NCBI GenBank assembly: GCA_022579005.1
Contig: MU401690.1
Location: 1 to 54,314, forward strand
From: Poronia punctata
Lineage: Eukaryota > Ascomycota > Sordariomycetes > Xylariales > Xylariaceae
Length of the DNA stretch: 54,314 nucleotides
Direction of reading: 5' to 3'
In this document: positions 44,239-54,314 of the stretch, piece after piece
How the letters are laid out: the number at the start of each line of letters is the position of its first letter
Numbering within the stretch: position 1 is the first letter of the stretch
Position numbers and translations under genes: made by a program
Notes under the pieces: model-generated
Databases searched by the model: none
Told to the model about the DNA's origin: nothing
What the model saw: only the letters and a program-made list of their open reading frames with translations

Positions 44239-46915
44239 CGTATGTGCGCCTTAGGCTACTGCCCCACAAACCAACCTAGGTTAGGCGTCTTTACTAACCT
44301 AGGTACACAGTTGAAAGTTGAAACGAGAAGTCGGGCTGCCGAGCTAATTTTTGGGGGGCTACTACCTGGATCTAAATAGTTGTACAAAAGCAAGATCGGT
44401 TACGAAGAAGCGATGCTGAGTGGTAGGCGCGGCTACAACCTCGACAGCCGAGGATAAATCATCAGCTTTCAAACCATGCCCGGTTGGATCTTTGTAAATA
44501 CACGTACTTACCTGGGCAGCTGAGAGTCACATGCTGTAGGTAAGTAAGTAGGTACACCGTACACATCCCGCCGAAGCACGTCACATAAAGTAGCGATGTA
44601 CGTACGTGTACATGTTTCATTATGTGCATTGTCAACCTGACAGGTGCGATGCATCAAATCGTACATACCTAAACATGGCTACTACCCCAGCAACGTACCA
44701 GCGCACGACCCATCTTCAAACCTGCCAGATTCAACTCTTCAACTACCTACTTCGGGCCTTCCTCCGACTCGTGGGTACAACTTTGACCAGGACCTAGATA
44801 TTTCGTCAGTAGACCTACTCGTACATAAAAGGACGGGAATGGCCACGTCAACCCCACCACAACATACTTGATCTCCAATTGTTATCAGCTTCCAATGCTC
44901 CTCTTCCCTACAAATCTTCGGCTTGCCGATCTAAGCAGGTGGTCCTCCTGGTGTTGTTAGAGGTAGTATGCAAATGATGTGATGCCGGCGTTGCATCTTC
45001 GTAGATGATGATTTATGGGCGCCAAGGAAACTTGGGGATCTCTCAAGAAGCCAAGGCCATGTGTGATGCGGCTCCTCCATATGGCAACCGCTTGGCTCAC
45101 ATCTATATGCAGGTCCGTTGCATCGCCGCTCCCTTGTCGAGTCGAATTTGTACGGATCGGAGTATATACGACGTCTGATATAGTATGTAAGTACATATAT
45201 GAAGATCCTAGAGGCCAAGCTCGACCACCAAATATCTAGCCCTGGCAGAAAAACTGCAGTCTCTTGATTGACGAACGGAAAGCATACTGGCAAGGGACAG
45301 GCGTATTCACGCTGGTACTATTCCGACCGCTATCGTATATCATGGCCCCCGGCAAGGCAATCTATGTGGCTTGCGTTGACCGGTTGAACAAGCTGACAGC
45401 CCTACGAATAGGCAGCCGGTCCGGCTAGTACCGTGGGTAGTTTCCCCTGCAGCCTAACGGTTGGCCGTCGGAGACATCTTTGGGTCATACAAGTTCCTGA
45501 AGTCATCTCACGAAATAGAATCGCGCTCATAGTAAAGTAAGGTGGGCTTACAATATGTCGAGTACTTTTGCCCTCCTTGCCTAACATGACACTCGGGTGA
45601 AAGTTATCGGGCTGCAACGTCGAGCGGCCGGCACATGGTTATGATTCACATCCGTGCATTTCACCCGTTTTACAAACCTAAATCGCTCTACTGCTGTACG
45701 ACTCACCGTCCCATTGCGATACATCATGATCCTATGGCTCTGCCTTGCTTGAGGACTCGACGGTATGAACCGAACGTTGGTGCCCGTCACTAAGACCAAG
45801 AGCCTCTGCTTACTCTAACGTCCCTCTGCAAGTTGTGTCTCAGTTAAAATTCATGTAAAGAAATCTGAGAGAGAGAGGGGGAGAAAGAGAAACCTCCCCG
45901 GTTATCTCATCGTGAAGGCCTACAGTCAAAGGTAAGGTTGCAAGGATATCAAATACGAGGAAGCGACGTGTGTTTCCCAACTCCCGACTGCCAGAACGCA
46001 GGATCTCGACTCACTCATATGCCTGTCGCTGTACAAAAGGGCGTGAGGTAGTACACCTGTCAGGGCGACTAGGACTGACTACCTAGGTAGTCTACTTATG
46101 CCTAGCACAGCAGATTTTGTACGTGTGCGCAGAGACGTTGATCAGCAGTTTATTACAGGCGCACCGACACCTGGACGCATGTTGCACGCTGGCTCCTTCC
46201 TGGGATGTCGTTGCCCATTCTCTCTCTGAGCACGGGTCATGCTTGTCTCGGTTGCTCGAGGCCCTGTGTGGCCCTGGTGCACGACGTGAGAGTCGGCTCT
46301 TTAGCTTGACAATCATCTATCCGGGGAGAGCGCTTTGGCCGCTGACCAAGCAAATTCCAACAAGCTACCTAGGTAGTGAGCAATCTGCTCGTCCCATCCT
46401 TGACGTGGAATTCCCCGATACTATAGCTGCCTAGTTCATATCACATCCCCCTGGATGTGAATGCGCAGCGAGTAGAAAGTCGAGGAACAGTTGATTACTA
46501 AACTTCATCATGCCATGAAGCGTTGTATAGTGCTCATCCCAGTCATGCTGCATGATTTAGTTCCTAAATACGAATCTCTGCAGCGATGCCTAAGATGGCA
46601 CGAGCCACTCTTCTCTCTCATCCCGAAGCTCGAGAGTTTTCATTTTCAAAACACCCCGCAAAGCCCTAAATCACAAGAGAATAGCAGCCAAGCTACTCGC
46701 AGAATTGCTTGTGGGTGCACACATCAAATAGCAGACATCCGGGCTCAAATCCCGACACACCAGGATGAAATAAGCCATATTTTCTAGGACATATGACGGC
46801 GCCTCATTGGTGAGCCCGGATGTCGAAGGTATCATAAAATAAAGAGGAAATGGCTAACTGACTAGGTGAAGATCTGGTACATATACATATATAGATTTAT
46901 GCGGGAAGCTTAGTG
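44239..46915. other. Intergenic, no gene recognised
   Basis: Balanced composition with short, overlapping open frames on both strands and no domain or convincing exon chain. A perfect 14-bp inverted repeat (GACATCCGGGCTCA at 46734-46747 and its complement at 46811-46824) lies about 90 bp beyond the sec6 stop. Confidence 0.45.
46734..46824. repeat. 14-bp inverted repeat downstream of sec6
   Basis: Perfect arms with a 63-bp loop. It could form a stem in the sec6 3' region or be the remnant of a small inverted-repeat element. No target duplication was noticed. Confidence 0.6.
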
Positions 46916-49171
46916 TTACTTGACTTTGGCCATGATAGTCTCGGGGCCTCTAACAACATCCATTTGCGCTGCTCGCGCCTTGACGGCGTTGAGCATGCTG
47001 CGCTCAAAGTCATCTCGCGACCTGAGCACTGCCTCGACCCATGTGATTTGTAGGTCCCAATACCGAGCCTTGAATTCCTGAAACACGTCCGGCAACCGTT
47101 CTTTCTCCGTCGTGATCAGCTGCAAGAAGTACTCGGTGACGCGCCACGTCTGAGTGATGGTGTTGCTGACGTCTTGGTTGGGCAGGCCGCGGAAGTACTC
47201 GAAGGCGGTAGCGATGTCGTTGAAGATCTTGTCTTGGAAGGGGTCGGTGCGCCGAAACTTAGCCCCCTTATTGCGTACGCACATCAGGTAGCGCACAAGC
47301 AGCTCGTCGGCAAAAATCTCGACAAAGATATCTACGAGCGAGTGATGAAGGACCTGCTGATAGTCGCCTACGTACTCCTCGAACGTGACAATCATCTGCT
47401 TCATAGCCATGGTCTCGTACCATTTGGGCGTGAAGAAGGTGGTGATGACGGACCTAAAATCCACGGATATTACGAGCCTTGCGAATTTATTGATGCACCA
47501 TGTGCTAAAGTCGACGTAGCCATCCCGTAACTGATTGATCTCTGATTCCGCGTGCTCCAGATACTGCGGTGTGACGAACGGTTCGAACTTTTGCTTGAAG
47601 CTGGAGAGGTAGGCGAGCCGGCCCTCTTCCTCGTTGTCGTCGATGCAGGCCATCTGATCGTTGGCAGTAGCAACAAGCCAATCCTGCAGCGCTTGGAAAC
47701 CTTCCAATTCGGACTCTTTGTCGGCCTCGTACTTGGCTGCCTCTTCCTCGAGCATTTTCTGGAAAGACTGCTGCCGGCTGCGGAGACGGAGGAACATGGC
47801 GTCGATGACACCCTCAGCCACGTCCGTTCTCTGCGAGTTCCCAGCGACGTCGACCTGTTCCCGAAGCATGCGCCACATGTCGACCAGATTCCTCGTACGG
47901 AAGTAGCCATATTCATCAGTATCGAGATTCGAGCCCTCGACATTACGCTCTGCGAAATCGCGTTTCTCCTGCGCGAATATGCGCTCGATCCATTCGTCGA
48001 GGAATTTGATGATGAGCTGGCGGAAATCCTTGACGAGTTCCTGTTCCCGGTTATCTAGCACGTGAGGTTTCAAGTCGCTCTCCAGGAACCCTAGTTTCCT
48101 CATCTTCTTGTAATATTTCTCCGGCCAGTTGATAATCTCTAGCGTGTTTGCCGACGTCGTCTCGGGATCGTCTATCATGCGAATTAAGAAGTCGTGCATG
48201 AGTTGGTGATAGATGTCACTGTAGGTCTTGAGGATCTTCCACTTCTTGGGCATTAAGCGCACCATTCCCTGCTTGACTGCGTTCAAGTCGTTGAAGAACC
48301 ACTTCATTGACTTGTCCAGCTTGGACGGATCTTCTAGGAATTCTTCCCTGACTGTTGCTAATTGCTCCTCGCAACTTGCCTTTATAGCCTGTAGGAACTT
48401 TTCTTTATAACCCCTCACTTTCTTTGCGCCGTCGGTTATGCTCTGGAATCGCGTGGCCATCTCTTTATGATCTTTTAGCGCATCTTGTAGCGCCTCTACC
48501 CGCTGATCACTCTTTTCCTCGGCTTCGACGATGACTGCGAGACGAACAACCAGGCCGTCGTTACCGGCTATTAACAGGTTGATCATGCTCACTGCGATGA
48601 TTCCTATATGCTCGTCGAACCATTCCACGGCCTCGTCTAGTCTGGAAAAGTAATCTTCCAGCGTAGATTGCAAACTCAAGTCTTCGGCTCGTTGTATCTG
48701 CTCCATCGCATCATCACGGATGTTTCGTAACTGAGTAAGCTCGTAATGGACCCGTAGCAGATTCGGCATGTTCTCCTTATCCTCCTCGTCCTCTCTCAGC
48801 ATCGCCTCGACCCTATTGAGACGATCGTTGAAGGTCTGCAAGTTATCGACCATGGTCTCGACGGCGCCAAAGTTCCGATGGGCCTGCGAGACGATGTTTA
48901 TGCTGGCGAAATCCTTGATCATGTTCTGCGACTCGGAGCAGAGGGTGTCGATCTTCATCATCTCGTCGCGGATGGCCTGGACTGTCTTCTGGCCGTCGGT
49001 GAGGCCGTTCATGCCCGACTGCGTCGTCTCCAATTGGTCGCGCAGGCCGCCCCGGAGCTGCGAGTCGACGGCCGCCTTCTTGCGCGTGAATTCCAGCTTC
49101 AGCGCTCCGATCTTGTCGAGGTCGTCCGGGTGTCGGAGGAGCTCCGAGAGCTTGACCGGCGGGGCGTCCAT
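46916..49171 (-). CDS. sec6: Exocyst complex subunit Sec6 (EXOC3)
   Basis: A single intron-less frame of 751 residues, close to the family's usual length (yeast Sec6 about 800). The N-terminal third (about 10-200) is Glu/Lys/Gln-rich and helical, fitting the coiled-coil rod by which exocyst subunits pack side by side. The rest is the Sec6 helical-bundle region, with segments such as WFFNDLNAVKQGMVRLMPKKWKI, NWPEKYYKKMRKLGF and, near the C-terminus, an LLVRYLMCVRNKGAKF block typical of the family. Sec6 is part of the octameric tether that holds secretory vesicles at the plasma membrane before SNARE fusion, at growing hyphal tips and septa. The ATG chosen begins MDAPPVKLSELL; a GATG tetranucleotide repeat lies just upstream. 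The gene sits 0.4 kb from a RIP island but appears undamaged. Confidence 0.95.
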   Translation of the reverse strand: MDAPPVKLSELLRHPDDLDKIGALKLEFTRKKAAVDSQLRGGLRDQLETTQSGMNGLTDGQKTVQAIRDEMMKIDTLCSESQNMIKDFASINIVSQAHRNFGAVETMVDNLQTFNDRLNRVEAMLREDEEDKENMPNLLRVHYELTQLRNIRDDAMEQIQRAEDLSLQSTLEDYFSRLDEAVEWFDEHIGIIAVSMINLLIAGNDGLVVRLAVIVEAEEKSDQRVEALQDALKDHKEMATRFQSITDGAKKVRGYKEKFLQAIKASCEEQLATVREEFLEDPSKLDKSMKWFFNDLNAVKQGMVRLMPKKWKILKTYSDIYHQLMHDFLIRMIDDPETTSANTLEIINWPEKYYKKMRKLGFLESDLKPHVLDNREQELVKDFRQLIIKFLDEWIERIFAQEKRDFAERNVEGSNLDTDEYGYFRTRNLVDMWRMLREQVDVAGNSQRTDVAEGVIDAMFLRLRSRQQSFQKMLEEEAAKYEADKESELEGFQALQDWLVATANDQMACIDDNEEEGRLAYLSSFKQKFEPFVTPQYLEHAESEINQLRDGYVDFSTWCINKFARLVISVDFRSVITTFFTPKWYETMAMKQMIVTFEEYVGDYQQVLHHSLVDIFVEIFADELLVRYLMCVRNKGAKFRRTDPFQDKIFNDIATAFEYFRGLPNQDVSNTITQTWRVTEYFLQLITTEKERLPDVFQEFKARYWDLQITWVEAVLRSRDDFERSMLNAVKARAAQMDVVRGPETIMAKVK

Positions 49172-49560
49172 CGTGAACGAACCACCTTTCTCTGGGGATG
49201 GATGGATGGATGGATGGATGGATGGGAGGGAGGGTAGTGAAAGCCGCCGATGCAGGCCGTCGTGGCTGTTGAGGGACTCAGACCATCACGCAAGTACCCG
49301 GTTGTGCTCTCGACATTCGCATGTGACCAGACCTTTTCCCCAGTCCCTCTTTTAACTACGAACCGCGAAACGACAAGCGAGAATTGAATCGAGGCGATGT
49401 GGTGTGAGATGGAAAGCTATAATTCAAAGGTAATACCTTTGGATCGGAAGCTAGTGGGGTGCTCCAATTGCGGCTGGCCTCCTGCGCTAGATTAGCCCAC
49501 TAGGTACCCAAATTTAGTGGAATTCAGGTAATATTGTGCTTCTGGTCCTACGGTGCCAAC
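49172..49560. promoter_or_regulatory. sec6 upstream region
   Basis: Short promoter segment between the sec6 start and the A+T-rich island. It contains the (GATG)n tract at about 49194-49225, only 20-55 bp before the ATG and so probably in the leader. No TATA box was recognised. Confidence 0.45.
49194..49225 (+). repeat. (GATG)n microsatellite in the sec6 leader
   Basis: About seven perfect GATG units (CATC on the coding strand) just before the sec6 start codon. Confidence 0.95.
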
Positions 49561-52500
49561 GTGGTTTAACGTACTAATTAAAGTACGTAAACCTGTGTTA
49601 ACTAGTATAGAAAACCTATTAATATATTATATATAAAGTAAAACAAAGAGGAAGTATTTAAAGGTTTAAAATATATAAAATATAAGTAAATATTATACTT
49701 AGTACTTACTTTTAATTATTTTATATTATTTTTTATATATTAGTATTTTTATTTTATATAGTTTACTTATTTTTATAACTAGTAAATTTATATTATTTTT
49801 TTTGCTAGCATAATTATTTTTAATTATGCTTTTATACTTTTTGCTATTATTATAAACTTTATTGCTACTTTAACTACTTTAATTAATTTTAGCTAGCATT
49901 AATAGTTTTTTTTTATTTTACTATAGCATTATTTTGCTTATATATTATAAGCTTTTTATAAAATAGCTATTTTTTAAGTATACTAAAAATAAGTTAGTAC
50001 TATTATATTTATTAGTTAATATTATACTTTTTAAGCTTTAAAGTTAGTATATATTGCTTAAATAATAACTAATAATTATAGTAAAAAAAACTATAAAGTA
50101 ATATAGTAAATTTTATAAATTAATAATATAAAAAAAAGAAATTTAGCAAAGTTAGGTTAATTAGTTATTACTTAACTAGTTAACCTTAGTGCACTAGTTC
50201 TTATTTAATTTAGCTATTTAATTTATAAGCTATAAGACCTTATTTTTTAAGTCTTTTTATAATATATTATATTAAGTGCTAGCTATTTAAAAAATTAGTA
50301 TTAACTTTAATAAATGTAAACAAAGGCAAATTTTTTTATTTTTGCACTTTTTTTGTTTTTTTTACCTTTTAAAGTTGTTTGCGCTAAATATAGCTAAGCT
50401 AATTAGTAGTTTTTTTTTTATTTTTAGTTTACTTTTTTTTTAAACTTAATATTTTTTAATAAGTGCTTTTGCGTTATATAGCTGCTACTTTAAACGCTAC
50501 TAATTATTTTTATAACTATACTTTTTTTATTTAACTAAGTATTAGTATTTTATTTTAAAGCAGTTTAAGTAATAGTTTAAAATAGTTTTAACTTTAAACA
50601 AATTTTTTACTTTATTTTAATTTAGCTAGTTATTTTAAATAAAACTAAAAGCTAAAATAAACTTATAAAATAAGTTTTTTTTTTATTTAAAAAATAAGTA
50701 ACTTATAAAAATAACTAAGTAAATTTTAAAAGTTTTAAAAAAATTAATTTTATAAGCTAGTTTTTTAATTTTTCTTTTTACTTTTTATAAGCTTATATGC
50801 TATTATAAATACTTTTAAAATAATTATTTAAGTAAATAGTAGCTATAATATAGCTAAAAGTAAACTTTATCCTTTATGTTAAACTTAATAAGTTTATGCT
50901 TTTTATTATAGTATTGCTTAGCTTAAGTAATAATAAAGTTTATAGCTAGCTTAGTGTTTTAGCATAAATAAGTTTAAATAATATTTAAAATATTTAAGTT
51001 TAATTTTAATAAGCTTTTAAATTATATAATTATATTATTAAATTTAAAAAGCTAAAATTTAAAAAGTAATTTATATGCTAAAGCTTTAATTGTTTTAAAA
51101 TATACGCTATTTAAGTTTTATTATAAAGCTAGCAATAAGTTAATTTATTTATAATTTAAATATTTAAAATAATAAAAATAAATAGCTATTTTAACTATTT
51201 AATTTTTTTGCTTTAATGCTTTATTAGTTTATAAGTAATAAGCTATTAATATTAAAAGCTTAGCTTTAAAACCTTTTTAAAGTTTTTTTTAAAAAGCTAA
51301 AGTAAATTTTTAGTTTTAATTTAAAATAATGCTTAAAAACGCACTTTAGTTAGCAATTAAAGCAGCTTAAATAAATACTTTAGCTTAGTTTTTTATAATA
51401 TACTTTATATTACTTAGTAGTAATAATAACTTTTTAAATATAATATAAATAACTATTATTAAAGCGTTAAAATATTTTTATTTTTTTAACTTTTATAATA
51501 AGTTAGTTAATTTAACTTTTAAAAGTTTTATAATAAAGTTAATAGCAATAGTTTTTATAAGTTAAAAATTTACTAGTTAAGTAGCTTAGTATAAGCTATA
51601 TAGTTTTTTTTATAATATTATATAAAGCTTATAAGTATTATAGTAATTAATATACTTTTTAACTAGTTTTGTTTTTTTTTAAATTAAATATTACTTTAAG
51701 TTTTATAGCATACGTTATTTTTTAAAATAGTATTTATTATTATAAGCAGTAGCTATAAACATATTAATAAGGTTTTTTTAAAATATATAGTTATTAATTA
51801 TTTTTTTAGTTAATATTATATATTAACTTATTAATAATTATAAAAAAGTATTTTAGCTTAAAAAAGTTAACAACGTTTTTATTATTATTTTTTAAACTTA
51901 TTAAAAAATTTAGCTATATTTTAAATTTTTTTAATATTTTTCTTTAAACTTTCTTTTTATTTTTAAGTTTATAATAGCAATAGTTTTTATAACTACCTAT
52001 ATTTAGTTAAAAGTTAGTTTTTTATTTAACTAAACTACTTTTTTATTTTTATTTATTTTATTAGTAACGTTTTAAAAACAGCTTAAAGTATTAAATATAA
52101 AATTAAGCTATTTTAATATATAATAAGTTTATAGTTTATATTATAATAAATAAATTAAAACGTTAACTAGTTTTTTATTTACTTAATTTATTAAAGCTAT
52201 ATTAAAACTAATTTAATTAAAAATGCTTTTAATAGCAAAATAGTTTATAAGTACTATTATAAATTTATTTAATATCTTAATTATAGTTTTTAGCTATTTA
52301 TAAGCTTAGATAATATAAGCTATTTTTATTTTTAAAAGTTTATATTTTAATTTTAGCTATAAAAGCAAATAGCTTAAAAACATTATAAGTTTTATTTAAG
52401 TATTTAAAATAGTTGCTTTAAGCTACTATTTATACTTTTTTTTAGTATAAAATAATATAATTTTAAAGCTTTTTTTTAATAAAGCGTTAACTTATATAAA

Positions 52501-54314
52501 AAATATTTTAGCTAGATTATAGTGCTTAAAAATAGTATGCTTATATATTAAATTTTATATTACTTAAAAAAACTTTATTTTAACCTTTATTAGCTTAAAA
52601 TAAGTTAATTAAATATAAGCTTGCTGCTTTTTTAAGTTATTATTTATAACTTTTTCTTTTTTGCAACTTTTATTTAATAAAGCTATTTTTTGCTTTTATA
52701 AAAGTTTTATATATTAAGTATAATATAGCAATAGTATTTAAAAAAAGCTATTACTTTTAAAGTATTATTTTAAAGCTTTTAAGTTGTTTAAAAAAGCTAG
52801 GTTTTAAAAAGTTGCTAACTAATATTTAATTATTATTATTTTAAAAAAACTAACGCAAAAGCTTAGTAATTTAACTAAAAGGTATTTTAAAAACAATTTT
52901 TTTAAAAATATTAAAATACGTTTTTATTTAAAAAAGTTAAATATTTTATAAAAGTATTTTAAATAACTAGCTTTATTATATAAAAATATTATAATATTAT
53001 TAATAAAAGCTTAGCAAAATAAATAGTATAATTTTAGTATTTTGTTTATAAACCTTTAAATATATATAAATAAATTATAAAAGCTTATAAGTATAATAGT
53101 TAAGCATTTTAAACCTTAAAGGCTTACTATAGTAAATTAGTTTTTATAGTTTAAATATACTTTAAATTAATAAAAAAAAGCTATAGCGTTTACTATAGTA
53201 ATATATTTCTTTTTATATACTAATTTAATTACTTTAAATTAAAGCAGTAGTAAATAGTTATTAAAAACTACTATTTTATTAAAAGCTTATAAGTTTATTA
53301 TAAATTTAGTTTAAACTTTTTTTTTTATTTAATAATATGCTATAAATATTAAGTACGTAAAAAAGCTTAGTTTATTAACCTATTTTATTTTACTTTGTTT
53401 ATAAAGCTTATTAAACACTTTATTAACTATTACTTTATTTTTTATACTAAAAAAATAAAGTTAGCTATTTAATTTTATTTATTGCTAATTATTTACTAAT
53501 AGTATTTTTATTTAGTTATTTTTTAAAATATTTATAATGTTTTAATTAATTTAAATTTTTAAAAAGTTTTTTAAAATTTAAAAAATTTTACTTGCTATAG
53601 CGTTAGTTTTAGTATAAGTAAATTAACTATCTAGTTTGGCAATTTTTTCTTTTTTAAAAAGCTTTTAAATTTTTATAGTTAAAGAAAATTTAATTACTTT
53701 AAAACGTTTATTAGCTATTTTTTTATTTTTATTACTTTTTTTAGTCTAGTTTTTTTTATTTTTAAAAGTTTAAATATTAAATACTTTTATAACTTTTAGT
53801 TAAGTTATAGCGTTTTATAGCTTTTTACTTAAAATAAAATATTTTTTAGTAGCTAGTACTATATATAATAGTTAATTAAAAATACTTATACTAATAAAGC
53901 ATTTAATTAATACTTTGCTTATAACTTTTATTTTATTAAAAGCTTTTATAAAAAATAATATTTATAATAAGATTGCAGCTATAGCTATTGCTTTTAAACA
54001 ACTTTTTTAAGTAGCTTTTTATATTTTAATTTTTATTTATTTATTAATAATGCTTACTTAAGTACTTTATTTAACTTTTTTTAGTTTAAGTAAAAAGTTA
54101 GCTATAATAATAGTATTTAAAGTTGTTAATTTTATAAATAAAAGAACTGCGTTTTTATAGCTAAAATTAAAAGTAAAATTTTTATTTAAAAGTAATAACT
54201 TATATAAAGTAAGTGCTAGTAAAGTTTTTTTAAAGCTTAAAATTACTTTTTAAGCTAAAGTTACCTTTTAAATATAAAAATATAAGCATAGTTAAATTTT
54301 AAAAAAAGTTTTAA
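49561..54314 (-). mobile_element. RIP-degraded island containing a Ty3/Gypsy-like retrotransposon
   Basis: Extreme A+T with stops in all frames; C and G remain mostly as GC and AGCT contexts. On the minus strand, 53019-52984 still reads F-C-stop-A-F-I-N-N-I-I-I-F. This corresponds to the Gypsy reverse-transcriptase block F-C-x-A-F-(I/V)-D-D-I-I-I-F, with both aspartates turned into asparagine. It is followed on the same strand by a lysine-rich segment (F-N-F-F-K) as in Gypsy RT. No LTRs were identified, so element boundaries are unknown and the island may hold more than one element. It continues beyond the window. Confidence 0.65.

Noticed and set aside
46690..46765. Possible tRNA gene (B-box-like GGCTCAAATCC, T-arm-like stem)
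   Set aside because: No 7-bp acceptor stem can be formed with the upstream bases, and the T-stem has only four pairs.

Overview
The window is nuclear DNA of a filamentous ascomycete (Pezizomycotina; probably a Sordariomycete, which is inference). Gene-bearing DNA of balanced composition, with short GT-AG introns of 50-80 bp, CT(A/G)AC-like branch sites and fungal protein families, alternates with three islands of extreme A+T made almost entirely of TpA-rich, stop-riddled sequence. That is the signature of repeat-induced point mutation (RIP) acting on transposons.

Layout. 1-3865: a RIP-degraded Ty1/Copia retrotransposon on the minus strand, cut by the window edge, ending in a 223-bp LTR. 3866-36676: a 33-kb gene island. 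It holds a proline-rich coiled-coil protein (6469-8069, +); about 8 kb with no recognisable gene but two small inverted-repeat elements; an eight-exon laccase (16336-18654, +) convergent with a six-exon DHA1-type MFS transporter (19205-21454, -); a secreted HD-domain protein of the cyanamide hydratase-like group (23344-24323, -); an Atg22-like vacuolar effluxer (26851-28515, +); a nine-exon meiotic ZIP4/SPO22 gene (28843-32134, -) with an in-frame TAG; and a six-exon Zn2Cys6 regulator of the AcuK/AcuM/Ert1/Rds2 gluconeogenesis type (33364-35654, -). 36677-44238: a nested transposon. 44239-49560: a second gene block with the exocyst gene sec6 (46916-49171, -). 49561-54314: a third RIP island in which a Ty3/Gypsy reverse-transcriptase signature can still be read on the minus strand.

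The most informative structure is the nest. The outer element has about 45-bp terminal inverted repeats and an 8-bp target duplication (CGTATGTG). An AAGT microsatellite inside it is split by an inverted-repeat element flanked by TA. That element carries a roughly 20-bp minisatellite, and the minisatellite is split by a complete Copia element (37752-43456) with two 223-bp LTRs and a 5-bp target duplication. A short 495-bp relative of the outer element, also with an exact 8-bp duplication (GAAGAAGG) and a different minisatellite core, lies at 10021-10515. The two Copia copies are in opposite orientation on either side of the gene island.

The genes are mostly unrelated housekeeping, meiotic and regulatory functions, not one pathway. 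The laccase and the drug-type transporter are neighbours, but nothing else marks a biosynthetic cluster. Gene models were built by hand from splice signals, reading-frame phase and family similarity remembered from knowledge; no search was run.
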